Source of the DNA: Alphaproteobacteria bacterium PA2
Lineage (GTDB): Bacteria; Pseudomonadota; Alphaproteobacteria; Caulobacterales; Caulobacteraceae
Length of the DNA stretch: 64,000 nt
Assembly: GCA_002256425.1 (NCBI GenBank)
Contig: NKIZ01000001.1
Coordinates: 806,001-870,000, forward strand
Direction of reading: 5' to 3'
Position 1 is the first letter of the stretch; each line of letters starts with the position of its first letter. A program made the position numbers and the translations under genes. Under the pieces are notes generated by a model that worked only from the letters and a program-made list of their open reading frames with translations, had not been told where the DNA came from and did not search any database. Shown here one piece after another: positions 52,151 through 61,555 of this stretch.

Positions 52151-54100
52151 TCAGGGCGCCTTCGCCAGATCGTCCGACACGGGCAGTACGACTGCCGATG
52201 GCGCCTTTGGACTGTGATGAATGCTCTGGGTCGCCTTGCGGTAGTCGCCGGGACGGGCGTTGAAGATGTTGGGCACAAAGGTCTGCGGATTGCGGTCATA
52301 GAGCGGGAAGAGGCTGGACTGAACCTGCACCATCAGCCTGTGTCCAGGCAGGACCACATGGTCCACATTGGGCAGGTTGAAGCGGTAGAGCTCGACCTTG
52401 CCGGGGGTCAGGGTCTTGGGATCCGACAGGCTGTGCACATAGCGGCCGCGATAGATCTCGATCCCCACCGGCAGTTCATAGCCCGCCATTTGCGGCTTCT
52501 CGGTCTGTCCGTTTTCTGGCGAGGTGTTTGGGTAGACATCGATCAGCTTGACCACCCAGTCTGAATCCGTTCCCGAGGTTGCGGCGTAGAGCTCGACCTG
52601 CGGCGCGCCCTTGATGTGGACAGGATGGTCCAGGGGGGCGGTCTGATAGGACAGGACGTCCGGACGGTCAGTGACAAACCTCTGATCGCGGACCAGCCAG
52701 GTCTTCCACTGATTTCCGTCCTCCATGTCGATCGGCCGGGGCAGGAAGGGCACAGGCTTGGCGGGGTCAGACACATAGTCGTCATGGTCGCTGGCCTGGG
52801 CGCCTGGCGCTTCGAAGGAAGCCTTGAACCCATCGTGCAGGTAAAGCCTCACGGGCTTGCCGACCGGCCAGTGGCTTGAGGTTTCCCAGCGGTTGATGCC
52901 GGTTGCGTATGTCAGGACCGGCGGGGTGTGCGGGTCGGGGGCGTCCTTGAGATAACGGTCGAAGAAGGGCTTCATGTATCGGACCCGGAATTCCAGGGCC
53001 GTATCTCCCGTGAAGGCCAGGGGTCCAAGGCCCATGCCATAATGGTTGACCCCGGAATGCCGCCACGGGCCGATCACCAGGAACACCTTGTCATTGGCCT
53101 TGTCCTTGGGCTCCATGGCCCGATAGACCGCAGGGGCGCCATAGCTGTCTTCCTGGTCCCACTGACCCACCACCAGCATGGTCGGGACGGTCAGGGGCTG
53201 GTCTGCCATCCACTTGTCCACCGCCTGCAGGGACCAGAAAGACGTATAGGCCGGGTTCTGCAGGAGCTTCTGGTTGGACGGATAGTGTTCGACCCCCCAC
53301 TTGCGCATGTAGTCGCCGCTCGAGCCGGCCTCCAGGTAACGGGTGTAGTCGTCGCCAACACCGCCGGCGATGTTGGCGCCCTCGGCCTTGGCCGTGCTCT
53401 GGCCGACCACAAAGCCGATGGTCGGGTTGCGGAAGGCGCCATTGTGGAAATCGTCATCACCGATCCAGGTGTCGACCATGGGACTCTGCGGCGCCACCGC
53501 CTTCAGGGCCGGATGCGGATTGATCGCGGTCATCAGGGTGGTGAACCCAAGGTAGGAAGATCCGACGACGCCCACCTTGCCGTTGGATTCCGGCGTGTTC
53601 TTCACCAGCCAGTCTATGGTGTCCCAGGCGTCGGTCGACTCATCAATACCGGTCGAGTTCAGGGGTCCGACAATCGGTCGGGTCATCACGAAGTCGCCCT
53701 CGGAGTTATGCAGGCCCCGGATGTCCTGATAGACGCGGATGTAGTTATCTTCGACGAATTCCGTGTCCATGATCGGCAGGATTTCGGTTATGGACTGGCT
53801 GGGGGTGCGATGCACCGAGCCCTTGGCGTCATAGGGCGTCCGCGACATCAGGATGGGGGCGCCGGTGGTCCCCTTCTTCATGACAATGACCGTGTAGAGC
53901 TTCACCCCGTCGCGCATGGGGATCATCACTTCCCGCTTGATGAAGTCCGCCTCGGGTCTGACCTGTTCGTACTTCGCCACCACATCGGGGGTCATGGGGG
54001 TGACGGGCGCAGCCAGGGCGGGGAGGCTGAAGGCCGCACCGGCGAGCAGGGCGATGGCCAGGCGGATCGGGAAATGTGGACGGGTCATGCAGGCGCTCAT
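52151..54100 (-). CDS. CocE/NonD-family secreted hydrolase (S15)
   Basis: A 649-residue X-Pro dipeptidyl-peptidase-like hydrolase. A signal peptide ends near residue 31 (PALAAP). The catalytic Ser182 is in GSSYLG; the acid and His lie further on (HSGVNHYG). A jelly-roll C-terminal domain (FNLPNVDHVVLPGHRLMVQVQSSLFPLYDRNPQ) is typical of alpha-amino-acid ester hydrolases, glutaryl-7-ACA acylases and cocaine esterase. It probably cleaves esters or amides in the periplasm. It is downstream of the NTF2-like gene on the same strand. Confidence 0.9.
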   Translation of the reverse strand: MSACMTRPHFPIRLAIALLAGAAFSLPALAAPVTPMTPDVVAKYEQVRPEADFIKREVMIPMRDGVKLYTVIVMKKGTTGAPILMSRTPYDAKGSVHRTPSQSITEILPIMDTEFVEDNYIRVYQDIRGLHNSEGDFVMTRPIVGPLNSTGIDESTDAWDTIDWLVKNTPESNGKVGVVGSSYLGFTTLMTAINPHPALKAVAPQSPMVDTWIGDDDFHNGAFRNPTIGFVVGQSTAKAEGANIAGGVGDDYTRYLEAGSSGDYMRKWGVEHYPSNQKLLQNPAYTSFWSLQAVDKWMADQPLTVPTMLVVGQWDQEDSYGAPAVYRAMEPKDKANDKVFLVIGPWRHSGVNHYGMGLGPLAFTGDTALEFRVRYMKPFFDRYLKDAPDPHTPPVLTYATGINRWETSSHWPVGKPVRLYLHDGFKASFEAPGAQASDHDDYVSDPAKPVPFLPRPIDMEDGNQWKTWLVRDQRFVTDRPDVLSYQTAPLDHPVHIKGAPQVELYAATSGTDSDWVVKLIDVYPNTSPENGQTEKPQMAGYELPVGIEIYRGRYVHSLSDPKTLTPGKVELYRFNLPNVDHVVLPGHRLMVQVQSSLFPLYDRNPQTFVPNIFNARPGDYRKATQSIHHSPKAPSAVVLPVSDDLAKAP

Positions 54101-54216
54101 GCGAGGTCGGGCGGAAGGACCGTTGGCGCAGGCGGGCTGAACCAGTTGGGACCTGGGCGTGTTGAATGCAGGATCATGCGGCGATTGCCGAAAGACCGCA
54201 AACTGCCGGGCGGGAT

Positions 54217-54672
54217 CTAGCTGCCCTTGACGGCCTTCTGATCGAGGATCCGGGTCATTTCCCGCCGCTCAATCCGCCACCCGTCCGGTGTCTTGCGGTA
54301 GTGGTCCCGATATTCGGCCACCAGCTCCACGCCGCCAGGAGAGATCGGATAGGGGAGGGGCCCCTGGCGGGCGGGGCCATCGACCACGAGGCCGATGCAG
54401 AAACCCTCGGCGCGATCGGGGCCCAGGACCGTGACAACCGGGTTCTGCAACATGTGCCGGCGGATCTTTTCCCGTGGAAGCCGCTCGGCGACCTTGCGGA
54501 TGGCCCCATGCCCCTTCACCTCGAATGAGGGTTCGGTGGTCTGCCCCCAGACGGCGTCTTCTGTGAAGACTTTGACGAAGCTCTCATAGTCCTCGGCATC
54601 CAGCGTGACATTGTACCTCGCCATCAGTTTCAGGCAGGCGTGCTCGATCATGAAGGTTTCCAGGTCGGTCAT
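54217..54672 (-). CDS. NTF2-like / SnoaL-type small protein
   Basis: A 151-residue cone-shaped alpha+beta protein (LETFMIEHACLKLMARYNVTLDAEDYESFVKVFTEDAVW, then VELVAEYRDHYRKTPDGWRIERREMTRI), the pattern of the nuclear-transport-factor-2 superfamily that includes SnoaL cyclases, ketosteroid isomerases and ring-hydroxylating dioxygenase beta subunits. No alpha subunit is nearby, so an isomerase, dehydratase or lyase role fits better. Its ATG overlaps the SDR stop (ATGA, 54669-54672), so the two very likely work together. Confidence 0.8.
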   Translation of the reverse strand: MTDLETFMIEHACLKLMARYNVTLDAEDYESFVKVFTEDAVWGQTTEPSFEVKGHGAIRKVAERLPREKIRRHMLQNPVVTVLGPDRAEGFCIGLVVDGPARQGPLPYPISPGGVELVAEYRDHYRKTPDGWRIERREMTRILDQKAVKGS

Positions 54673-55583
54673 GACTTGTTCTCGATTCCGTCTCGGGCCG
54701 CCGCTTCGGCATAGCTGGGATTGCGCGAAGACCTCAGCAGGGGCTCCGGATCGAGGAAGGCGGTGTCCGGGACATCCTGAAACGCCGCAAGCACAGCCCT
54801 TTGGCGTTCTTCCACCAGCGGCAGGTATTCCGGATGAGTGATCACGTGAAGCCGGTCCTCGACAATCGCTTCAAGGACCCTCTGTCCGACATCTTCAGCG
54901 GGCATGAGGATGACCCCGGCTGGATTGACCACCTTTGCCGGGCGACCCGCTGCCAGGGCGTGGCGGGACTCTGAATTTGCACTGAGACGGCTTTCGACCC
55001 CGCCCGGACAAAGTATCGAGACCCCGATGCCCATGGACGCCAGTTCCGCCCGGAGGCTTTCGGACAGCGCGACGACCGCAAACTTCGAAGCCGCGTAGGC
55101 GCCAAGGCCGGCGGGGGCGATCAGGCCGGCCATGGACGCCGTATTGACCACGTGACCGGGCCGACCGTCAGCCAGCATGCGGGGAACGATTTCGCGGACC
55201 CCCAGGAAGACGCTGGTGGCGTTGGTTTCCATTACCAGACGCCAGGTCGACTCCGACATGTTGATCAGGCCCGGCGCGACCCCTTTTTCCCTTTGCCCCT
55301 GTCCGACGCCCGCATTGTTGCAAACGATGTCCAGCCGTCCGAACCGTGCCCAGACCCGATCCGCGGCCTGCTTCCACGAGGATGCGCTTGTGACGTCCAG
55401 ATGCACGGGAAGGCAGGTGACGCCTTCTGCCTCGAGAGTCCGTTGCGCGGAGTTTAGGGCTTCGGGGTCGATGTCAGCGATGGCGATGGCCAGGCCCTGG
55501 CCGCCAAGGGCCCTGGCGATACCGAGGCCAATGCCACTTGCGCCCCCGGTTATCAGGGCGACCTGATCAGACTTCAGCTGCAT
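54669..55583 (-). CDS. Short-chain dehydrogenase/reductase
   Basis: A 304-residue SDR with cofactor motif TGGASGIGLG, NNAGVGQ, catalytic Ser in NTASMAGL and Tyr-x3-Lys in AYAASK. IADIDPEAL gives an Asp after the second strand, favouring NAD(H). A C-terminal extension of about 50 residues follows the core. I use ATG 55581-55583; a GTG 15 nt upstream is also open. Coupled to the NTF2-like gene and followed by the CocE hydrolase, it likely oxidises or reduces a ring or hydroxyl of an unknown compound. Confidence 0.9.
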   Translation of the reverse strand: MQLKSDQVALITGGASGIGLGIARALGGQGLAIAIADIDPEALNSAQRTLEAEGVTCLPVHLDVTSASSWKQAADRVWARFGRLDIVCNNAGVGQGQREKGVAPGLINMSESTWRLVMETNATSVFLGVREIVPRMLADGRPGHVVNTASMAGLIAPAGLGAYAASKFAVVALSESLRAELASMGIGVSILCPGGVESRLSANSESRHALAAGRPAKVVNPAGVILMPAEDVGQRVLEAIVEDRLHVITHPEYLPLVEERQRAVLAAFQDVPDTAFLDPEPLLRSSRNPSYAEAAARDGIENKS

Positions 55584-55813
55584 GCCCTTGCGCTCCACTT
55601 CCTGTAACGCGAACGCCAGTGCTGGCTCCGGCCGCGCACTCTATGACCCTTTGACGGGAATCGGGAAGGCGGCGGGGGAGAATATTGATCCAGGGCGGCA
55701 GGAGAGATCCTGGCCGACCAGCACCTGTCTGACGGGGTTTCAGGCGATAACCATCCAGCTATAAGTCCACGTTGGCAAAACTGCCGGTGACAGCCTTGAA
55801 AGGGAAGGGAAGC

Positions 55814-56863
55814 ATGTCCGGAACCTTGGCCGCAGCGCCCATGATCTCCTTCTTGATCTGGCTTCTCGCCGCAGGCTCAGCCTTCGCGGGTCCGCTCGAA
55901 GATGGACGAGCAGCCTGGGCGAAGGCCGACTACGGACGCGCCATGACCCTCCTGCGACCGTTGGCGGACAAGGGTTCGGCCATGGCCCAGGGTCTCGTCG
56001 GACGGATGTACGATGATGGCCTGGGCGTGCCTCAGGACAAGGCCAAGGCCGTCGAATACTACGAAAAGGCTGCGGCGCAGGGCGACTCAACCGCAAGAAA
56101 CAACCTCGGCGTCATGCTTCAGGCGGGTGACGGCGTTCCAGCCGATCCCGTCAGGGCCGCCAACCTCTACGAGGCCGCGGCGGCTTCGGGAAATGCTACG
56201 GGTCAGTACAACTTCGGCTGGGCGTTGGTGCACGGCATGGGGCGTACTGCGGACCCTGAGGCAGGTTATCGCTATTACCGGCTCGCGGCGGCGCAGGGCC
56301 ATGTGGCGGCCGGAGACAGCCTGCCAAACCCTGACCTGCCTGACGGAGATCGCATCTCCCTTTCCGACTTCACGGTGACTGTAGAGCCCGGAAATGGGCA
56401 GCCTCTATACAAGCTGACACCCACGCGCACGCTTCCGGACATCCATTTTCCGGGCAAGGCCGATCCGCGCGTCTCCCTGATCCTCGACCTTGGCAAGCCG
56501 ACAAGGACCATGGGCGATTTCATTGATGTCTATCTCAAGTGGGACGAGCGGCGCCTCCCGACATCCCGGTTGAATTACGCCCTCGTCACCATTGAGGTTG
56601 ACTGCAACCGTCACAGGTTCCGGGAAACCGTCGTCTACAATCTCTTCAAGGCGTCAGCAGGCGGCGGCGGCGGTATCGGCGCCCCCGACCATCCGGACTG
56701 GAGTTGGCCCGCCAAGGGCGGACCTTACGATCTGGCCATGACCAGGGCCTGCCAGTTCAAGGCCTTCATCGGCCCCAACCTGGAAGCCATGGCCGCCAAG
56801 CCGGCGCAAGCCCCGGCATCAGAGGTTGGAGAGCCCAAAGACGCCGAGCGTACGAAGCGCTGA
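55814..56863 (+). CDS. Secreted Sel1-repeat protein
   Basis: A 349-residue protein from ATG 55814 (AAGGGAAG upstream), with a signal peptide ending near residue 25. Three Sel1-type TPR-like repeats (about 56-92, 93-128, 129-165; e.g. AMAQGLVGRMYDDGLGVPQD) are followed by an unrecognised domain of about 180 residues with two conserved-looking cysteines (VDCNRH, RACQF). Sel1 repeats serve as protein-interaction scaffolds, often in the periplasm. The partner is unknown. It converges with the M14 peptidase gene. Confidence 0.82.
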   Translation: MSGTLAAAPMISFLIWLLAAGSAFAGPLEDGRAAWAKADYGRAMTLLRPLADKGSAMAQGLVGRMYDDGLGVPQDKAKAVEYYEKAAAQGDSTARNNLGVMLQAGDGVPADPVRAANLYEAAAASGNATGQYNFGWALVHGMGRTADPEAGYRYYRLAAAQGHVAAGDSLPNPDLPDGDRISLSDFTVTVEPGNGQPLYKLTPTRTLPDIHFPGKADPRVSLILDLGKPTRTMGDFIDVYLKWDERRLPTSRLNYALVTIEVDCNRHRFRETVVYNLFKASAGGGGGIGAPDHPDWSWPAKGGPYDLAMTRACQFKAFIGPNLEAMAAKPAQAPASEVGEPKDAERTKR

Positions 56864-56869
56864 CCCTGT

Positions 56870-59653
56870 TCAGCGACATCCCCCTTCGCTAGCGCTGGCC
56901 GGGCCATAATAGAGCCCGTTGAACAGGAACCGGAAGGCGGCGTGGGACTGGGCGCGCTGGTTTACCTCCGGTCCCATGAGGACCAGGCGGCCCTTACCGA
57001 CGCAGGCGTCGACAATGGCGCCGGCGCCTTTCAGCTGTTTCTGGCCGAGGGCCCAGCCGCTCATGAGCGGGTTTTCACTGTCAAAGGACGCGACCACTTT
57101 CACGCGGGCCGTCCCGGTCGCCTTGAACACCGGGCTTGAGTCAAAGAACAGGGCCACCTTGTCTGGCGCGCCAAAGGCCAGGGGATTGGCGGTGTCGACA
57201 CTGGCCTGGACCACAGAGCCTGGAATGTAGAACCGTGTGTTTGGCAGGGCGCGCGTCTTGCCGTCGACGGTCTCGGTCAGGGGATTGGTCAATGGCAGGC
57301 CCAGCATTTCAGCCAGGCCTGTGGAGTCCCCCACCGCCAGGACGGTTCCGCCGGCCTTCATGAAGGCGTCCAGTTGAGGCGCCGTCTTCTCGGCCGTGAC
57401 GGCGCCGAGCAAGGCGCGGTATTGCGGTGGAATGTCCTCGGCCCGGGGCTGTCCGGGACCCCGACGCACGGCCTTCACATTGTGGGCCTCGATGCCGATG
57501 CTGTCGGGCAGGATCAGGACGTCAAAGTCCCGGCGCAGGGCTCCCGCGTCCAGACGTTGGGGATAGACGACGGTGTAGGGGAACTCGAACTGCTCCAGCA
57601 GCCAGCGGTTCCAGCCGGAGGCCATGCTGCCTCCATAGATATCGGCCAGGGCGATCCTGGGCGCTTTCAGGGCGATCAGCTTGCCAGTCGGCGCCTTGTC
57701 GACACCATGTGCCGGGACCCCAAGGCGGGCTGCAGCGGTCTCAACGATCTGCCGGGATTTGGGGCTGGCGGGGATCCAGAGGGCCCCGCGACCCAGGTCC
57801 TGGCCGCCTGCGGTCGTCGGACCATCGATCCAGTAGACCGGCAGACCAGCTCTGGTCAGGCGGTTGGTCAGGATGAAGCTGTCATTGATCTGATGGCTGA
57901 CCAGATAGCCGGCGCCGACATGGCCGACCACGGCTGCAGGGGGCGGGGCGATTTCGTCCGTCACCGGCTGGAAGGGACCAGTAAAGCCCTCGAGGACCCG
58001 GTCGAACTTCACGCCCATCTGATAGGCCAGGGTGTAGCCGGTGGTGTCATAGGGCCGGATCGGCGGGCCGCCGGGATATTCGAAATCCTGGGGGTGATCC
58101 TGCGGCTCGAACATGTCCAGCACATGGGGCCGATAGGCCTGGGCGGTCAGCACCACATAGGACCCTGCAGGATAGGTCTTGCCCTCAACGGCGAAGCTAG
58201 CGGTCGCTTTCTGGACGGTCACTCCGGTCTTGACCAGGGTGTTGAGGAACTTCACCGCCGTAGGGAAGTCCGGCTGATCTGCCGGGAGGATATAGCCCCG
58301 GGCGTCGCGCTTGGCCGGATCGCGCAGGACCTGGGCGTAGAGGGCGGGATCTATGCCGCCCTGGGGCGGCGGAGCCTTGCCCTTGGCGGCGACATCCAGG
58401 GCCTCGATGTCATGGCTGGTGATGGTCCAGCTGTCGGTTGAACCCCTGGCGATCTGGTTCGCGCCCATCCTGTAGATGTTGAACAGCAGGCGTTCGCGGT
58501 TACGGCTGGCATAGTCCAGCAGGCTGCGGTTCATCGACAGGGAGTAGTCGATGGACTGACGGAAGTGCCAGGTCTGCGGTGCGACCGGCAGGGGGATGTC
58601 GTTGCGGGGCAGCTGGTTGCGGGCCACCAGGGGCACCGGCATGGGGGTCGGATTGCCGATGATCTCGGTCAGTATGCCGATGGCGTTGTGGAAGTAGGAA
58701 ATGGTCCGCAGGGAGCCGTTGAACCATGTGGAATAGGTCGCGCCGCTGCGCATGGTCGAACCGGGCTTGCCCTCGGCCACCAGTCGACTGTGCATGGCCG
58801 CGCCGGCCTCGCTCAGCTCGGTCATGATCAGGGGATCATAGTTGTAGTTAAACGGGTCGCGGAAGGGCGGCATGAAGACGATCGCGCCCTGGGGCCCGGT
58901 CTGGTGGTGGTTGTAGATGATCTGCGGAAACCACTCCCGGAAGTTCACCCGGTTGATGTTGGTGCTTTCCGGCTGGGCCGACATGTAGAAGTCGCGGTTG
59001 TTATCGTGGCCGATGTACTTGTGATAGAGGACCGGCGTGTTCGCCAACGGGTTGGGCACGGTCGAAACCCCGCCGACCCGCTTCAGGGGATCGGTGTTGC
59101 GCATGTACCAGTTGGCCAGCAGTTCCTGGCCGTCGGGATTGTCCTGGGCGAACAGGATGATGTTGTCGTCGAGGATCCGCATCCATTCCGGATCCGTATC
59201 GGTCAGGCCCTTGTAGACGGCGAGCATCAGGGCCTGGGCTGGTTCGACCTCGGAGGCGTGCAGGCCGCCGTCAATCCATACCACCGCCTTGCCCTCCCGC
59301 GAGAGTGCGCGGGCCTCGTCTTCGGAAAGCCCTTCGGCCCTGGCCAGTCGCGCGGCAATCGCCTTGTACCGGTCAAGGTTCTTCATGTTCTCCGGCGAGG
59401 ACACGATCATCATGTACTGGGGGCGGCCTTCGGCGGTCTTGCCGATCTCTACAAGCCGGGCGCGGTCGGACTGGGTGGCCAGGGTCTTCCAGTAGGACTC
59501 AAGCTGGCTGTAGGTCGCCAGGAAATAGTCCTCTCCCAGGTCGTGACCCAGGGCCTCCCGTGGGGTGGTGATGTGCGCGGCGGGCTGGGCGGCCAGTGGC
59601 GCGGTCTGCAGTGAGAGGGCCGCGATAGCCAGCAGGACAAGGCGCTTGCGCAT
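56870..59653 (-). CDS. Secreted M14-family zinc carboxypeptidase
   Basis: A 927-residue protein with a signal peptide (about 1-22, AAQP). The M14 zinc motif HxxE is His132 and Glu135 (DGGLHASEVEPAQ), and later HDNNRDFYM, YNHHQTGP and ILTEIIGNP provide the third ligand, the substrate Arg and the catalytic Glu. About 500 residues after the catalytic domain look like a class I glutamine amidotransferase-like/beta domain typical of large bacterial M14 peptidases. It removes C-terminal residues or acts on peptides in the periplasm. Confidence 0.9.
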   Translation of the reverse strand: MRKRLVLLAIAALSLQTAPLAAQPAAHITTPREALGHDLGEDYFLATYSQLESYWKTLATQSDRARLVEIGKTAEGRPQYMMIVSSPENMKNLDRYKAIAARLARAEGLSEDEARALSREGKAVVWIDGGLHASEVEPAQALMLAVYKGLTDTDPEWMRILDDNIILFAQDNPDGQELLANWYMRNTDPLKRVGGVSTVPNPLANTPVLYHKYIGHDNNRDFYMSAQPESTNINRVNFREWFPQIIYNHHQTGPQGAIVFMPPFRDPFNYNYDPLIMTELSEAGAAMHSRLVAEGKPGSTMRSGATYSTWFNGSLRTISYFHNAIGILTEIIGNPTPMPVPLVARNQLPRNDIPLPVAPQTWHFRQSIDYSLSMNRSLLDYASRNRERLLFNIYRMGANQIARGSTDSWTITSHDIEALDVAAKGKAPPPQGGIDPALYAQVLRDPAKRDARGYILPADQPDFPTAVKFLNTLVKTGVTVQKATASFAVEGKTYPAGSYVVLTAQAYRPHVLDMFEPQDHPQDFEYPGGPPIRPYDTTGYTLAYQMGVKFDRVLEGFTGPFQPVTDEIAPPPAAVVGHVGAGYLVSHQINDSFILTNRLTRAGLPVYWIDGPTTAGGQDLGRGALWIPASPKSRQIVETAAARLGVPAHGVDKAPTGKLIALKAPRIALADIYGGSMASGWNRWLLEQFEFPYTVVYPQRLDAGALRRDFDVLILPDSIGIEAHNVKAVRRGPGQPRAEDIPPQYRALLGAVTAEKTAPQLDAFMKAGGTVLAVGDSTGLAEMLGLPLTNPLTETVDGKTRALPNTRFYIPGSVVQASVDTANPLAFGAPDKVALFFDSSPVFKATGTARVKVVASFDSENPLMSGWALGQKQLKGAGAIVDACVGKGRLVLMGPEVNQRAQSHAAFRFLFNGLYYGPASASEGGCR

Positions 59654-59811
59654 GAGGGGCTCCGTCGGCTCGGGACGCTGGGTTGAAGTGCAGACCCGAC
59701 CCTAGCAGCCCCTCCTTCAGTCGGCCATCTTGCAGGCATCCGGGTAATCGCGACCTTCCCGTCAGGGATAGCAGGCCTAGTCTGGAATCAGGGCCAGGCG
59801 AGCGCTGCCAT

Positions 59812-60510
59812 ATGGTCGATACTGGAGAACCTGTCTTGAACGTGTCCGAAGCCCTGGAGAGTCGCTTTACCTGCCGGGCCTTCCTGCCCGATCCCGTGGC
59901 CCCTTCGACAATTGCGGCATTGCTCGAAGCCGCCCGGCGGACGCCCTCCGGCGGAGACCTCCAACCCTGGTGGGTCTGGGCCCTGACCGGAGAAAAGCTG
60001 AAGGCGCTGACGTCCATTGCGACGGGGGAAGTTGCGGCCGGAAGGCTACTGGCGGACCCCGTGGAGTACGTGATCTATCCCCCCGAGAAAGAACCCTATT
60101 CCGGACGCCGGTTCAGGACGGGCGAGGCCATGTACGAGGCCATTGGTCTTGCCCGGGATGACTGGCAGGGGCGCATGCAGCAGACGTCCCGCAATTTTGA
60201 GTTCTTCGGCGCGCCTGTAGGCCTGTTCATCGCCATTGACCGGACCATGCTGCCGCCCCAGTGGGCCGACCTGGGCATGTTTCTCCAGTCCCTCATGCTT
60301 CTGGCCCGGGAGCATGGACTGCATACCGCCCCGATCGAAGCCTGGTCTTTCCAGCACAGGACGGTCCGGGACTTCCTGGGCATGCCCGAAGATCTGATCC
60401 TCTGGTGCGGCCTGGCGATCGGCCATGCGGACCCCGCAGACCCGATCAATGCCTTTCGCGCCGAGAGGGCTTCGCTGAGCGAATTCGCCTCACTTATTGG
60501 GTTCGAATGA
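59812..60510 (+). CDS. Nitroreductase family protein
   Basis: A 232-residue FMN-dependent enzyme. RFTCRAFLPDPVAPSTIAALLEAARRTPSGGDLQPWWVWAL is family-typical, with the usual S-x2-N-x-QPW reading SGGDLQPW. The C-terminal ILWCGLAIGHADP is the second FMN contact. ATG 59812 is used; a TTG at 59836 after GGAGAA is an alternative. Likely a homodimeric NAD(P)H-dependent reductase of nitro, quinone or enone compounds. Confidence 0.88.
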   Translation: MVDTGEPVLNVSEALESRFTCRAFLPDPVAPSTIAALLEAARRTPSGGDLQPWWVWALTGEKLKALTSIATGEVAAGRLLADPVEYVIYPPEKEPYSGRRFRTGEAMYEAIGLARDDWQGRMQQTSRNFEFFGAPVGLFIAIDRTMLPPQWADLGMFLQSLMLLAREHGLHTAPIEAWSFQHRTVRDFLGMPEDLILWCGLAIGHADPADPINAFRAERASLSEFASLIGFE

Positions 60511-60525
60511 GCTGCAATTCACTTA

Positions 60526-60554
60526 TTGACGGTTTATATAATAATGGATCTACT
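60526..60554 (+). promoter_or_regulatory. Candidate promoter of the PhyH operon
   Basis: TTGACG (60526-60531) and TCTACT (60549-60554) with 17-nt spacing lie in a notably AT-rich gap. A 9-nt direct repeat CACTTATTG occurs at 60491 and 60520 just upstream. Confidence 0.45.
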
Positions 60555-60580
60555 GCCTTCGGTTTCAGGGAGGAAGCCGA

Positions 60581-61537
60581 ATGGACAGGATAAGCGACCC
60601 CAATGACGGGGACTGGACCCTTGACCCCGAGGTGCTCGCCCTGCGCGCCCACCTCGAGGCCAATAACGGCATCAAGGGCCTGGATATCCTCGACGCCAGT
60701 GATGTCGGCCATGCCCCCGAACTGTTCCTGAGGGACGGGTTTGTGGTCATCGCAAACGCCCTGACCTCCGAGCAGACCGACTTCCTGGCCAAGGGCTGTG
60801 ATGAGGTGATGGCCGGGATCCTGGCCCTCGACGAAGACCGCAAGGGCAATCGCGGATCGCACCGATATTCCTTTGGCGGCTCCAGCCTGACACGAAGCCA
60901 GCTGCATCGCCCGGAGTGGCAGATGCTGCTGGACATTCCGGTGGTGACGCAGGTCGTGACGTCGATCTTCCAGTCTTCGAACTATGTCCTGCGGGCGGCC
61001 AGCGGGGACTTCTGCCTGCCTGGCGCCGTGGGCTATCAGCCCCTGCACTCCGACGTCCAGGACTGGCGTGACGACAGCAAGACGCCCTTCAGCGCTTTTC
61101 ACGATCCCCGGCGGCAGCTGACCATCCGCGATCTGCCCTGTCCCTATGTCTGCGTGAACTTCCTGCCCCAGGACGTCACCCGCCTGAACGGGCCCACCCG
61201 CCAGATCCCCGGCACCCAGCATTCCCGCACCCGTATTCCGTCCCTGGACGACGAGCCGGAATGGATGCGCCTCAGCACGGTCTGTCCGGCGCCGGCGGGC
61301 GCCATCATGGTCCGGGACGTCCGGGCCTGGCATGGCGGAACCCCCAATATCTCGGACAAGGCCAGATCCATTCCCAATCTGGAATTCTACGCCCCCTGGT
61401 TCAGGGAACCCATGGTCCCGGGCATCTCCCATGCCGACTACAGGAAGCTCTCGGATCATGCCCAGCGGCTGGTGCGCCATTGTGTGGCGGACTCCAGCGA
61501 AACCCTCCAGACTGGCCCCACCCTGCGCGCGCCGTAG
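60581..61537 (+). CDS. Phytanoyl-CoA dioxygenase (PhyH) family protein
   Basis: A 318-residue Fe(II)/2-oxoglutarate oxygenase. FLRDGFVVIANALTSEQTDFL opens the fold, the metal pair His-x-Asp is LHSDVQ, LNGPTRQIPGTQHSRTR follows, and the distal His lies in VRAWHGGTPN with NLEFYAPWF after it. PhyH-like enzymes hydroxylate small lipophilic or CoA-bound substrates; many bacterial members are of unknown substrate. It leads a three-gene operon with an aldo-keto reductase and a hydrolase. Confidence 0.87.
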   Translation: MDRISDPNDGDWTLDPEVLALRAHLEANNGIKGLDILDASDVGHAPELFLRDGFVVIANALTSEQTDFLAKGCDEVMAGILALDEDRKGNRGSHRYSFGGSSLTRSQLHRPEWQMLLDIPVVTQVVTSIFQSSNYVLRAASGDFCLPGAVGYQPLHSDVQDWRDDSKTPFSAFHDPRRQLTIRDLPCPYVCVNFLPQDVTRLNGPTRQIPGTQHSRTRIPSLDDEPEWMRLSTVCPAPAGAIMVRDVRAWHGGTPNISDKARSIPNLEFYAPWFREPMVPGISHADYRKLSDHAQRLVRHCVADSSETLQTGPTLRAP

Positions 61538-61555
61538 GTCCGGGGAAGGACCCTC

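Noticed and set aside
52928-54220. 430-codon plus-strand frame opposite the CocE gene
   Set aside because: Antisense shadow with repetitive Gly/His/Asp content; the minus strand has the catalytic motifs.
57374-59614. Two long plus-strand frames (355 and 349 codons) opposite the M14 peptidase
   Set aside because: Continuous homology to M14 on the minus strand; the plus frames have no motif.
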